The notes under the pieces are model-generated. The model saw nothing but the letters and a program-made list of their open reading frames with translations, did no database searches and had not been told where the DNA came from. A stretch of DNA of 64,000 nt, taken from Microbacteriaceae bacterium PS02070 (lineage in GTDB: Bacteria > Actinomycetota > Actinomycetes > Actinomycetales > Microbacteriaceae). Every line of letters starts with the position of its first letter. The stretch's first letter is position 1. This document shows positions 9,395 to 17,564 of this stretch, one piece after another. The position numbers were made by a program, and so were the translations under genes. The stretch lies in NCBI GenBank assembly GCA_029959865.1, contig JASCPE010000002.1, positions 310,001-374,000 on the forward strand, given 5' to 3'.

Positions 9395-10264
9395 TCAGGA
9401 TTGCTTCAGGGCGATGTCCGCGCGCAGGCCGTCCCGAAGTGGTGTCGTGGGGCGGCCAATCAGCCGGGAGAGCGTGCCGTCGGTGTCGGCGAGGACGCCC
9501 TGCGCGATGGCACCATCGACGGCGACGAGGAATCCGGCGGTGCCCGCATCGGTCCCCGCCGCTTCCAACGCGCTCAGGTGGTCGGCCGCGGTGACCGGCA
9601 CGTAGGAGACGGCACGGTGGAGAACGTCGCTTGCCGCGGCGGCCAGCTCGTCATAGTCCCAGGCGATGTCCCCGCCGAGTTCATAGACCTTGCCGAGATG
9701 CCCGTCCTCTGTGAGGACGACCGCTGCGGCTTCGGCGAAGTCCTGTCGAGTCGCGGAGGCCACGCGCCCGTCCCCGACAGATGCGGTGATCACCCCGGAC
9801 TCTGCGGCGCCCAGGACGAGGCCGGTGAAGTTCTCGACGTACCAGTTGTTGCGCAGCACGACGAAGGGAACGCCACTGGCGGCAAGGGCCTCTTCCGTGG
9901 CCCGGTGGTCGGGCGCCAGCACCCAATCCACCGTCGTGGCCTTCGGCGCGCTGGTGTAAACAAGCTTCGCGACGTTCGCGGTCCTGGCGGCGTCGATGAC
10001 GTTCTTGTGTCCTTCCGCGCGCTTTCCGGGCTCCGAGCCCGAGATCAGCAGAACCGTGTCGATGCCGTCCAGCGCAGACGCGATGGAGGCGGGCACGGAA
10101 TAGTCCAGCTCGACCGTTCGGACGCCGTGATCTGCCAGGTCCGCAACCTTCGAGGGAGTCCGTGCTCCCGCGACGATCTCGGACGCGCTCACTCCGCGAG
10201 CGAGGAGGGCATCGATGGTGAGGCGGCCGAGGTGGCCGCTGGCGGCCGTGACGAGAATGGTCAT
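9395..10264 (-). CDS. NmrA-like NAD(P)H-binding SDR, QorB type
   Basis: A 289-residue atypical short-chain dehydrogenase. The N-terminal Rossmann motif AASGHLG follows the first strand MTILVT, and the pattern VYTSAPKA, VLRNNWYVENF and VYELGGD is that of QorB/NmrA-like quinone oxidoreductases or redox sensors. ATG 10264 is preceded by AAGGAAGATC. It is convergent with the MFS gene (39-bp gap) and divergent from the FAD oxidoreductase at 10484. The reverse frame stays open far upstream to 11776, but that part is antisense shadow. Either a quinone reductase or a redox-sensing protein; the sequence does not decide. Confidence 0.87.
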   Translation of the reverse strand: MTILVTAASGHLGRLTIDALLARGVSASEIVAGARTPSKVADLADHGVRTVELDYSVPASIASALDGIDTVLLISGSEPGKRAEGHKNVIDAARTANVAKLVYTSAPKATTVDWVLAPDHRATEEALAASGVPFVVLRNNWYVENFTGLVLGAAESGVITASVGDGRVASATRQDFAEAAAVVLTEDGHLGKVYELGGDIAWDYDELAAAASDVLHRAVSYVPVTAADHLSALEAAGTDAGTAGFLVAVDGAIAQGVLADTDGTLSRLIGRPTTPLRDGLRADIALKQS

Positions 10265-10386
10265 GATCTTCCTTTCGAGGCGCACGCAAGTGCTCATCAG
10301 GCGCCAACGCCCAGGTGGTCTCGATCCATTCCCGTGCGGCCGCGGGAGGATCGCCCGTCCCCACCTCGGATGCTCGCCGATCCTGA

Positions 10387-10434
10387 ACACGTGCGCGTTC
10401 CCCCGTGCTGGGATGCCGTATCCAGAGCACGTGT
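10387..10434. promoter_or_regulatory. Inverted repeat ACACGTGC-N32-GCACGTGT in divergent gap
   Basis: Perfect 8-bp arms at 10387-10394 and 10427-10434, each containing CACGTG, lie in the 219-bp region between the SDR and the FAD oxidoreductase. This could be a double operator for a regulator not encoded nearby. Otherwise the gap shows only GC-rich sequence and the two ribosome-binding sites. Confidence 0.3.
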
Positions 10435-10483
10435 CGATGACGCTCGGGTCCGAGCGCCCCGAAAGGCTGAGAGAGTAGGGCCT

Positions 10484-12079
10484 ATGAAGAAGGATTCTCG
10501 TTTCGACGTCGTTGTCGTCGGCTTCGGTGATGCTGGTGCCGCCGCCGCTATTGAGGCCGCGGACAGCGGCGCAAAGGTACTCGTGATCGACACCGCCTAC
10601 GGCGGCGGTGCCAGTGCACTCTCCGGTGGCGTGGTGTACGCCGGGGGAGGTACGTCGGTGCAGCAGGAGAACGGTGTCGAGGACACCGTCGAGAACATGT
10701 ATGCCTACCTGCGGGAGGAGGTGCACTCGGCGGTCAGCGAGGAGACCCTGCGGCGATTCTGCGAGCAGAGCCCGGCCATGATCGAGTGGCTCAAGAGCCA
10801 CGACGTGCCCTTCGCCGGCGGCACACCCCCGTACAAGACCTCGTACCCGACCGACGACTTCTACCTGTACTACTCGGGGAGCGAGGCGGCCTACCCATTC
10901 ACCGAGAAGGCGAAGCCGGCCCCGCGGGGGCACCGCGTGCACGCCAAGGGTCTGGCCTCCGGAAAGGTGCTGTGGAAGAAGCTCGCCGCAGCCGCCACCA
11001 CGCGTGGAGTGACCTTTGTGCCCATCGCGCGGGCGACCTCTCTCATCATCGAGGGCGGTCGAGTCGGCGGCGTCGAGTACCGGGTACTGCCGCAACGCGG
11101 CCTGAACGCGAAGCTGCACAAGATCCTCTCGCGCGGTTTCGGCAAGATCGGCAACTGGATGCCGATGCTCAGCAAGCCGTTCACCGACTGGGCCGAGCGC
11201 ATCTTCATGAAGCACTCCACGGTGGTTCGGGCCGAGTCCTCCTCCGTGATCCTGGCCGCCGGAGGGTTCATCTACAACAAGGAGTGGGTCGCCAAGTACG
11301 CGCCAGAGTTCACTGACATCAGCCCGCTCGGCACGCCCGCAGACGATGGTGCGGGCATCGCGCTGGGGCTCTCGGCGGGCGGCTCGGTCAGCCACATGGG
11401 CAACGTGACTGCGTGGCGGTTCCTCAGCCCGCCGAGCGGGATGCTCAGCGGTATCTCCGTGGGCATGGACGGCACGCGAATCGTCAACGAACATGTCTAC
11501 GGCGCTCGACTCGGTGACTTCCTGATGCGTGAGCACGAGGGCAAGGGCTGGGCGGTGTACGACGCGAAGAGCTGGAAGGTCGCGCGGAGCCAGGTCTTCT
11601 CGCAGACCAAGGCCTTCCAGCTGCTGCAGATCCTCCCGTTGATGCTGTTGAGCCCGAAGCGCGCGCGGTCCCTGTCGCAGCTGAGCAAGAAGACCGGGCT
11701 GGACTACGCGGGGCTGTCGGCGACCGTCGCGGCGTACAACCGTGGTATCCAGTCCGGCGCCGGAGACCCGCTGCACAAGGCGCCCATGTACAGCCTGCCC
11801 GTGAAGAAGGCGCCGTTCGTCGCCGTATCGATCTCGGCGAAGAACGCGCTGTACTTCCCGCTCCCCGGCCTGACCCTCGGCGGCCTACGGGTCAACGAGG
11901 AGACCGGGCGCGTTCTGCGCGAAGACGGCACGGAGATCGACGGTCTGTACGCGGCCGGCCGGAACGCCGTGGGCATCTGCTCTGACGGATACATCTCCGG
12001 CCTTTCGCTGGCTGACGGCATCTTCAGTGGGCGTCGCGCCGGCGAGCACGCCGCTGCGGCACTCACGAGCACCGACTGA
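10484..12079 (+). CDS. FAD-dependent oxidoreductase, fumarate reductase / ketosteroid dehydrogenase family
   Basis: A 531-residue flavoprotein. The N-terminal FAD-binding motif is VVVVGFGDAGAAAAIEA (about 9-25), and the C-terminal FAD motif region reads LYAAGRNAVGICSDGYISGLSLADG, as in 3-ketosteroid dehydrogenases and soluble fumarate reductases. It probably dehydrogenates or reduces an alkene or ketosteroid-like substrate; no steroid gene cluster is nearby, so the substrate is open. ATG 10484 is preceded by GTAGGG. A strong hairpin follows the stop. Its frame is open upstream to 9401, but that segment is antisense to the SDR and not coding. Confidence 0.9.
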   Translation: MKKDSRFDVVVVGFGDAGAAAAIEAADSGAKVLVIDTAYGGGASALSGGVVYAGGGTSVQQENGVEDTVENMYAYLREEVHSAVSEETLRRFCEQSPAMIEWLKSHDVPFAGGTPPYKTSYPTDDFYLYYSGSEAAYPFTEKAKPAPRGHRVHAKGLASGKVLWKKLAAAATTRGVTFVPIARATSLIIEGGRVGGVEYRVLPQRGLNAKLHKILSRGFGKIGNWMPMLSKPFTDWAERIFMKHSTVVRAESSSVILAAGGFIYNKEWVAKYAPEFTDISPLGTPADDGAGIALGLSAGGSVSHMGNVTAWRFLSPPSGMLSGISVGMDGTRIVNEHVYGARLGDFLMREHEGKGWAVYDAKSWKVARSQVFSQTKAFQLLQILPLMLLSPKRARSLSQLSKKTGLDYAGLSATVAAYNRGIQSGAGDPLHKAPMYSLPVKKAPFVAVSISAKNALYFPLPGLTLGGLRVNEETGRVLREDGTEIDGLYAAGRNAVGICSDGYISGLSLADGIFSGRRAGEHAAAALTSTD

Positions 12080-12090
12080 GCACCAGCCAG

Positions 12091-12136
12091 AAACGCTCTG
12101 GCGCGGTACCCCACGGGGCGCCGCGCCAGAGCGTTT
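12091..12136 (+). terminator. Rho-independent-type terminator hairpin
   Basis: A perfect 16-bp stem (AAACGCTCTGGCGCGG with CCGCGCCAGAGCGTTT) with a 14-nt loop, 11 bp after the FAD oxidoreductase stop. The right arm ends in TTT. Confidence 0.85.
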
Positions 12137-12197
12137 GTCCTCGGCGCCAGCGACCCCGGGGCGACTGGACTCACAGGCCACATCTATGCGCACGGCC

Positions 12198-12203
12198 TAC
12201 GGT
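12198..12203 (+). promoter_or_regulatory. -10 element for a leaderless GTP pyrophosphokinase mRNA
   Basis: TACGGT lies exactly 6 nt before the GTG at 12210, the same spacing seen at six other genes of the window, implying transcription starts at the start codon. Confidence 0.5.
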
Positions 12204-12209
12204 GAAGGG

Positions 12210-12908
12210 GTGACCGCCATCGACGAAGCGTTGCCGCTGTTTCCGACGGATTCCATGGAGTTCTCGCTGCAAGACCTCCGCGATGCGCGCGACAAAATCC
12301 AGCGGATCATTCTGGAGTACACCTTCGGGTTGCGAGAGATCGAGACGAAGATCTCAATCCTTCGCGACGAGTTCTTGCAGATGCACGACTACAACCCGAT
12401 CGAGCACGTCTCCAGTCGCGTCAAGACGCCGGACAGCATCATCGAGAAGATCACCCGCAAGAACATTGCGCGCGACGTAGCGAGCATTCGCGAACACATC
12501 ACCGACATCGCCGGTGTCCGGGTGACCTGCAGCTTCGTGCGCGATGCCTATCGGCTCTTCGATCTGCTGACCGCTCAGGATGATCTCTCGGTGCGGCTCG
12601 TCAAGGACTACATCGCCAAGCCCAAGCCGAACGGGTACAAGAGCCTCCACGTCATCATGGATGTGCCGGTCTACTTGTCCTCGGGAAAGCTCATCGTCCC
12701 CGTCGAGGTGCAGTTCCGCACGATCGCGATGGACTTCTGGGCAAGCCTGGAACACAAGATCTACTACAAGTATTCCGGTCAGGTGCCCGGCACTCTCCTC
12801 ACCGATCTGAAGCTCGCCGCGGACACGGCCGCCCATCTCGACGCCCACATGGAGCGCCTTCACCACGAGCTGCACGAGCCCGACGCCGGCGCACCACCCG
12901 CTCGCTGA
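12210..12908 (+). CDS. Small alarmone synthetase, RelQ/SasB-type (p)ppGpp synthetase
   Basis: A stand-alone RelA/SpoT synthetase domain of about 232 residues that transfers pyrophosphate from ATP to GDP or GTP, producing (p)ppGpp. Motifs seen: REHITDIAGVRVTCSF, KDYIAKPKPNGYKSLH, VEVQFRTIAMDFWASLEHK, all characteristic. There is no HD hydrolase or regulatory TGS/ACT domain. The start is not certain: GTG 12210 fits a leaderless promoter, while ATG 12186 and ATG 12255 are alternatives. It stands between a terminator and a convergent tetR gene, so it is probably transcribed alone. Confidence 0.9.
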   Translation: MTAIDEALPLFPTDSMEFSLQDLRDARDKIQRIILEYTFGLREIETKISILRDEFLQMHDYNPIEHVSSRVKTPDSIIEKITRKNIARDVASIREHITDIAGVRVTCSFVRDAYRLFDLLTAQDDLSVRLVKDYIAKPKPNGYKSLHVIMDVPVYLSSGKLIVPVEVQFRTIAMDFWASLEHKIYYKYSGQVPGTLLTDLKLAADTAAHLDAHMERLHHELHEPDAGAPPAR

Positions 12909-12961
12909 CGCTCGGTCCCGGACGACCGCTGCTCGTGCGTCACGGCACTCCGCGCACGGGC

Positions 12962-13552
12962 TCAGTATGCCCGCACGCCATCCAGCGCCGCGCGGGCTGT
13001 ATCGAGCATCGTGAGCGCCTGCGTGCGCTCGGCCCGCACGAGCGCGAAGGCGGCGACCACGAGCCCGGTGACGGTGTCCGCCAGAGTGCCCTGTTGGGCC
13101 GCGGGCATCGTGGGGTGTCCGGCAACGACGCCAGCGAAGAAGGCAGAGCGCAACTCTTGCCGGTAGTCGGCGATGACATCGGCGATGTCGAGATCGTGCA
13201 CAATGTCGGTGCCGGCGGTGTTGATGAGGAGGCAGCCGTGGGATGCCGGCATGGATTCCACCCGCTCGAATGCCGCGCGCAGTCCATCGAGGTACTCAGT
13301 CAGAGCATCGGCAGACACGGGCGATGTGACGAGGGGCAGCAACCGAGGCCGCACGATCTCGTCGAGGTAGCTCTGCACCGCCGCGTCGAAAAGGCCTCGC
13401 TTCGAGCCGAAGGTGTTGTACAGGCTCGATCTGCTCAGGCCCGTGGCGGCCTCGAGATCGGGTACGGATGCCGCCTCGTAGCCAGTGCGCCAGAAAAGGG
13501 TGCGGGCTGCTCGCACGACCGTGTCACGGTCGAAACTCGGCGTGCGGGCCAT
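12962..13552 (-). CDS. TetR-family regulator
   Basis: A 196-residue regulator with N-terminal HTH (VVRAARTLFWRTGYEAASV, then EAATGLSRSSLYNTFGSKRGL, about residues 10-52). ATG 13552 has GAAGGA about 5 nt upstream and starts the typical MARTPSFD sequence. It is divergent from the DUF1304 gene at 13636. A near-perfect 16-bp palindrome lies between them, so it likely represses itself and the DUF1304, reductase and esterase genes that follow in the other direction. Confidence 0.9.
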   Translation of the reverse strand: MARTPSFDRDTVVRAARTLFWRTGYEAASVPDLEAATGLSRSSLYNTFGSKRGLFDAAVQSYLDEIVRPRLLPLVTSPVSADALTEYLDGLRAAFERVESMPASHGCLLINTAGTDIVHDLDIADVIADYRQELRSAFFAGVVAGHPTMPAAQQGTLADTVTGLVVAAFALVRAERTQALTMLDTARAALDGVRAY

Positions 13553-13577
13553 GCGTCCTTCTCTCTGGAGCGTCCTT

Positions 13578-13593
13578 TCCACTATATACTGGA
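13578..13593. promoter_or_regulatory. Candidate TetR operator, TCCACTATATACTGGA
   Basis: A 16-bp inverted repeat with only one mismatched pair, centred on TATATA, located between the start codons of tetR and the DUF1304 gene. A direct ACTGGACTGG repeat overlaps its right side. Typical size and location for a TetR site. Confidence 0.5.
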
Positions 13594-13635
13594 CTGGTCG
13601 TTACAGAATTGACATCGCTCACGAAGGGGCAAGGA

Positions 13636-14022
13636 ATGGTCATCATCGGGCTTGTGCTCGCGGTTCTCGCGGCGCTGCTTCACGTCTTCATCTTCTATCT
13701 GGAGTCCATCGCGTGGACGAGTGAGAGAGCACGGGGAACGTTCGGCCTCACCGCCGCAGAAGCAGAAGCGACCAAAGAGATGGCCTTCAACCAGGGCTTC
13801 TACAACCTGTTCCTCGCCGTGGCAGTCGGGGTCGGCGTCGTGCTGCACGCGGCCGGTTCCGTCGCGATCGGTGCGACGCTCGTCTTTGTCGGCGCGGGGT
13901 CGATGGCAGCGGCAGCGCTCGTCCTGTTCCTCTCCAGCCCGGACAAGCGTTCCGCCGCAGTCACGCAGGGTCTCATTCCCCTCCTCGCCGTGATCGCGCT
14001 GGCGATCGGTCTCGCTCTCTGA
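13636..14022 (+). CDS. DUF1304 four-helix membrane protein
   Basis: A 128-residue integral membrane protein with four predicted helices. The signature HVFIFYLESIAWTS and KEMAFNQGFYNLFLA is that of DUF1304, a family of unknown function often under TetR control. ATG 13636 is preceded by AAGGGGCAAGGA. It is divergent from tetR and followed 46 bp later by the MDR reductase gene, so the two may be cotranscribed. Confidence 0.88.
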   Translation: MVIIGLVLAVLAALLHVFIFYLESIAWTSERARGTFGLTAAEAEATKEMAFNQGFYNLFLAVAVGVGVVLHAAGSVAIGATLVFVGAGSMAAAALVLFLSSPDKRSAAVTQGLIPLLAVIALAIGLAL

Positions 14023-14068
14023 CCGGCGCCCCTCGACCTCACCCCCCACAGAAAGCAGACCGAATCGT

Positions 14069-15094
14069 ATGTCCGAGTTCACCAGCACGCAGATCCGCCT
14101 CGCCTCCCGCCCGAACGGGTGGCCCACGCACGATGACTTCACCACCGAGAAGGTGCACTACGACAGCCTTCAGCCGGGGCAGGTGCGAGTGCGCAATGCG
14201 TTCGTGTCCGTCGACCCGTACATGCGGGGGCGAATGAACGACACGCGCTCCTACGTCGCGCCGTACGGTCTCGGAGAGACCATCAGCGGCGGAGCGATCG
14301 GACGCGTCGTCGCCTCCGCCTCCGAGGACGTACCGGTGGGAGCGGTGGTGCTCCACCAGCACGGCTGGACCGACACTGTGCAGGATGATGCAGCGACGTT
14401 TCGCGTGGTCCCCGAGATCGCCGGACTCCCGCTGTCCTTGCGCCTCCATATCCTCGGCATGACGGGCCTCACCGCTTACGTCGGGCTCACCCGCATTGCC
14501 GGTATGAAGCAGGGCGACACGGTGTTCATCTCCGGAGCGGCGGGAGCGGTCGGCACTGCGGCTGGACAGATCGCGCGGTTGCTCGGCGCGGGCCGGGTGA
14601 TCGGTTCTGCCGGGTCGGCGGAGAAGGTGGCGCTCTTGACCGAGAAGTACGGTTATGACGTCGCGTTCAACTACAAAGACGGTGATGTCCGCGACCAGCT
14701 TCTTGCCGCCGCGCCGGACGGCATCGATGTGTACTTCGACAACGTCGGCGGTGATCATCTCGAAGCGGCGCTCGCCGCGTTCAACGATGGCGGCCGAGCT
14801 GCGCTCTGCGGCGCGATCGCTGCGTACAACACCACCGATGTCACGCCGGGGCCGCGCAATATGGCGAACATCATCACGCGATCGCTGCGGTTGGAAGGCT
14901 TCACACTCGCCGCGCACCTCGACCTCGCCGCGGAGTTCCAGGAGAAGATGACCGGCTGGTTCGCCGCCGGCAAGATCGCGTACGACGAGACGATCGTCGA
15001 GGGCATCGAGAACACCGTTGACGCGTTCTTGGACATGATGCGTGGTGCGAACACGGGGAAGATGCTCGTTCGCATCGCTGAGGAGGACTCGTGA
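14069..15094 (+). CDS. Zinc-independent medium-chain reductase, CurA / leukotriene B4 dehydrogenase type
   Basis: A 341-residue NADP(H)-dependent alkenal/enone reductase. N-terminal FVSVDPYMRGRMND is a hallmark of the CurA/PTGR branch, and the Rossmann motif SGAAGAVGTAAGQIA (about 153-167) and DVYFDNVGGDHLEAAL follow. No structural or catalytic zinc ligands are seen, as expected for this branch. It saturates the double bond of alpha,beta-unsaturated carbonyls. Its stop overlaps the start of the esterase by 4 bp (GTGA), so the two are translationally coupled. Confidence 0.92.
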   Translation: MSEFTSTQIRLASRPNGWPTHDDFTTEKVHYDSLQPGQVRVRNAFVSVDPYMRGRMNDTRSYVAPYGLGETISGGAIGRVVASASEDVPVGAVVLHQHGWTDTVQDDAATFRVVPEIAGLPLSLRLHILGMTGLTAYVGLTRIAGMKQGDTVFISGAAGAVGTAAGQIARLLGAGRVIGSAGSAEKVALLTEKYGYDVAFNYKDGDVRDQLLAAAPDGIDVYFDNVGGDHLEAALAAFNDGGRAALCGAIAAYNTTDVTPGPRNMANIITRSLRLEGFTLAAHLDLAAEFQEKMTGWFAAGKIAYDETIVEGIENTVDAFLDMMRGANTGKMLVRIAEEDS

Positions 15095-16572
15095 GCAGCG
15101 GCTCGTTGACCGTCAGGGTCGACGGGGGAGAGATCCGGGGTGTTCGGGAAGGCGCCGTCGACACGTGGCGGGGAGTCCCCTTTGCCGCCCCGGCCGTGGG
15201 CCCTCTCCGTTTCCGTGCGCCACAGCCGGTCGACGCGTGGGAGGGGGTACGTGACGCCTCCGCGTTCGGCGACGCACCCATCCAACGCATCGGGCTGGGC
15301 GCGAGTGAGGGACACATCAGTGAGGACGCGCTCACCGTCAATGTCACCCGCCGCGCGACGTCGACCTCCGCGGCAAAGCCCGTGCTGGTGTTCCTCTACG
15401 GCGGAGCGAACATTGGCGGCACGAGTTCCTATCCGATGTTCCAGGGGCTGCCGTTCCTGGAGGCTGAAGACATCGTCTACGTCACCGGCAACTACCGCGT
15501 GGGGCCATTCGGGTTCATCGACTTCAGCAGATACTCCACTCCGGAGCACCCCATCGAAGGGAACCTTGGGCTTCGCGATCAGCTTGCCATCCTCGAGTGG
15601 GTCCAGCGCAACATCAGCGCCTTCGGGGGAGACCCTGACAACGTGACCCTCGCCGGTCAATCCGCCGGCGCCCTCGGTGTGACGACCCTGATGGCCGTGC
15701 CCCGAGCTGCCGGGCTCTTCCACGCGGCCATCGCACAGTCGTCGCCGCTCGCGTCTGTGGTCGGGCGCTCGCGTGGAGACGAGCGCGCCGAGCGGGTGAT
15801 CGCCGCGCTCGGTGCCACCGGCAGTCCTGCCGAGGCGCTCGCCGAGGTCGATCCCTTCCGGCTACTCGCGGCAGCCGAGGAGGGTCTCGCTTCCGAGCAG
15901 GAGGAGTTCCCGGGCATCCTCAGCTACGCGTCGGTCGTCGATGGCGATCTGCTGCCCGAGAATCCGCTTGACGTGCTTGCCGAAGGACGCGCCCATCCTG
16001 TGCCGTTGCTGATCGGCACCACCGAAAACGAAGGCACACTCTTCGCTCGCGGCGCGAAGGTTCCCCCTGCGCACAAGGTCGAGAAGATGTTCACGCACGC
16101 GGGCTCGGCGGATGCCGCGCGGCTCCGTGGTGCCTACCCAGGCCCGCCGCGACGCGGTGCCGCGACAGCTCTCAGCGGAGACTTTCTGTTCTGGGCACCC
16201 AGTGTCCGCGCCGCGGAAGGCCATGCCCGGGTCGCGCCGGTGTGGATGTACCGCTACGACTACGCCACCCCGCTCCTCCATGTCCTGCGCTTGGGTGCAA
16301 CCCACGGAATGGACCTCATGGCCGTGTTCGGTCCGGCGAACAGTGAGCTCGGGCGCAAGGCCCATCTCCTCGGTGGCCGCAAGGGCCTCGAGGCTGTCTC
16401 TGCGCTCATGCAGAACGCGTGGATGCGCATGGTGACCACCCATGCCGAGGCGTGGGACAAGTACTCGTTGCCGGATCGGCGCACTCTGATCATCACCCCG
16501 CGTCCACGGGTCGAAGCCGACCCTCGTGCGGGTCGCCGTGAGGCATGGGAGAGCTTCTCGTACTACGACTGA
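15091..16572 (+). CDS. Type-B carboxylesterase
   Basis: A 493-residue member of the carboxylesterase/para-nitrobenzyl esterase family. The nucleophile motif GQSAGA has Ser at residue 191, TTENEGTLF carries the likely acidic residue and GATHGMDLM the catalytic His. EDALTVNV replaces the common EDCLYLNV, so the usual disulfide Cys is absent, and the oxyanion region reads LYGGANIGG where HGGG is usual. No signal peptide, so probably cytoplasmic. GTG start overlaps the reductase stop, suggesting an operon in which enone reduction and ester cleavage work on related compounds. Confidence 0.9.
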   Translation: MSSGSLTVRVDGGEIRGVREGAVDTWRGVPFAAPAVGPLRFRAPQPVDAWEGVRDASAFGDAPIQRIGLGASEGHISEDALTVNVTRRATSTSAAKPVLVFLYGGANIGGTSSYPMFQGLPFLEAEDIVYVTGNYRVGPFGFIDFSRYSTPEHPIEGNLGLRDQLAILEWVQRNISAFGGDPDNVTLAGQSAGALGVTTLMAVPRAAGLFHAAIAQSSPLASVVGRSRGDERAERVIAALGATGSPAEALAEVDPFRLLAAAEEGLASEQEEFPGILSYASVVDGDLLPENPLDVLAEGRAHPVPLLIGTTENEGTLFARGAKVPPAHKVEKMFTHAGSADAARLRGAYPGPPRRGAATALSGDFLFWAPSVRAAEGHARVAPVWMYRYDYATPLLHVLRLGATHGMDLMAVFGPANSELGRKAHLLGGRKGLEAVSALMQNAWMRMVTTHAEAWDKYSLPDRRTLIITPRPRVEADPRAGRREAWESFSYYD

Positions 16573-16605
16573 CGACCCACCGCCGCACTCATGCGCCACG
16601 AGGTG

Positions 16606-16647
16606 CATCCTCAAACTCTACCGTACGTACGGTAGAGTTTGAGGATG
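16606..16647. promoter_or_regulatory. 42-bp perfect palindrome ending in the tetR start codon
   Basis: Two 21-bp arms (16606-16626 and 16627-16647) are exact reverse complements with no spacer. The core is CTACCGTACGTACGGTAG, and the outermost bases are CAT and ATG, the latter being the start codon of the tetR gene. It probably is the operator for that TetR, doubling as a hairpin in the mRNA that would bury the start codon. It also follows the esterase stop by 33 bp and could end that transcript. Confidence 0.75.
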
Positions 16648-17181
16648 AGATCGAGCTCGCGAACAGACATCCTCGACGCCGCCGTGCGCGTCGTCGATAC
16701 CGTGCAGGGAACCGACATCACGTACGAGTCGGTCGCGAAGGAGGCAGGTCTGTCCAAAGCGGGGCTGATGTACCACTTCCCGACCAAAGACGACATGATG
16801 ATCGCGATCATCGAGCATGTCGTCGACCGGTGGCAGCGCGATCTGCAGGCAGTACTCGGCATTCCGCTCGAGCAGTCCACGCTTGCACAGCGGGTGGCTG
16901 CCTTCGTCGCGTTCGCGGGGGAGGGGACGGTGACGCAGGGGGAATTCGTGGTGTTCTCCGAAGCCGTCCGCCGCGAAGAACTCGCCGCGCCGTGGCTCGC
17001 GTACCTGCGCACGTGGTTCGGCTTCAGCGGGGATGTCGACGCCACCTCTCTGCTCTTGGTGTGGCTGGCGGCGAACGGGCTCTGGATCTCGGAGGCGACA
17101 GGCATCCTGCACCTCGCAGGCGAGCAGCGCGCCGCGCTCTTGACCCAGATGCTGCAGCTGATCGAGGGGGAGGCGGCATGA
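16645..17181 (+). CDS. TetR-family regulator of the SMR efflux pair
   Basis: A 178-residue regulator with HTH SRTDILDAAVRVVDTVQG and VAKEAGLSKAGLMYHFPTKDDM (about residues 5-50). ATG 16645 is the last codon of a 42-bp perfect palindrome; a TTG at 16639 in frame is the alternative. No normal Shine-Dalgarno is available outside the palindrome, so translation may be leaderless or suppressed by the hairpin. Its stop overlaps the start of the first SMR gene (ATGA), which places regulator and pump in one operon, presumably autorepressed and induced by a pump substrate. Confidence 0.9.
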   Translation: MRSSSRTDILDAAVRVVDTVQGTDITYESVAKEAGLSKAGLMYHFPTKDDMMIAIIEHVVDRWQRDLQAVLGIPLEQSTLAQRVAAFVAFAGEGTVTQGEFVVFSEAVRREELAAPWLAYLRTWFGFSGDVDATSLLLVWLAANGLWISEATGILHLAGEQRAALLTQMLQLIEGEAA

Positions 17182-17564
17182 AGCGGGTCTGGATTCTTGT
17201 CGTCGCGATTGCGCTCGAGGTGACCGCGACACTGTCGCTGCGTGCAGCGATCGACAACCCCTGGTGGGCGGTCGTCACCGTCGCAGGCTATGCCGGCGCG
17301 TTCGTTGCCCTGTCGGCGCTCCTGCGAATGGGAACCCCGATCGGTGTGGTCTACGGAATCTGGGCCGCCGCCGGTGTCGCATTGACCGCCGTCATCGCCT
17401 CCATCGTCTTTGGAGAGCCGTTCACCTTCCTCATCGGTCTGGGCATTGTCATCGTGATCGCCGGCGTCGTTCTGGTCGAAACCGGCGGCCAGCACGCCGC
17501 GACATCTGGTCGCACTGACCCGACGGAGATCGTCGGCGAAGCGAAGAAGGGTACTCACCAATGA
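17178..17564 (+). CDS. Small multidrug resistance (SMR) protein, longer subunit
   Basis: A 128-residue four-helix membrane protein of the EmrE/QacE family, a proton-coupled exporter of cationic compounds. The essential TM1 glutamate is in ALEVTATLSLRAA, and the TM3 motif GVVYGIWAAAGVALTA is present. A hydrophilic tail of about 20 residues distinguishes it from its partner. GGGGGAGG precedes ATG 17178 and it overlaps tetR by 4 bp. With the next gene it forms a paired-SMR arrangement, as in EbrAB or YkkCD, where two proteins of opposite topology make a heterodimer. Confidence 0.92.
   Translation: MKRVWILVVAIALEVTATLSLRAAIDNPWWAVVTVAGYAGAFVALSALLRMGTPIGVVYGIWAAAGVALTAVIASIVFGEPFTFLIGLGIVIVIAGVVLVETGGQHAATSGRTDPTEIVGEAKKGTHQ

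Noticed and set aside
9395-11776. 793-codon reverse frame covering the SDR and the start of the FAD oxidoreductase
   Set aside because: Only the part up to 10264 matches a protein family. The rest is antisense to a clearly coding flavoprotein gene and shows only the open frames expected in GC-rich DNA.
15862-16614. Reverse frame that could use the left CAT of the 42-bp palindrome as its start
   Set aside because: It lies antisense to the esterase with no family match. The left CAT is most simply a by-product of symmetry.
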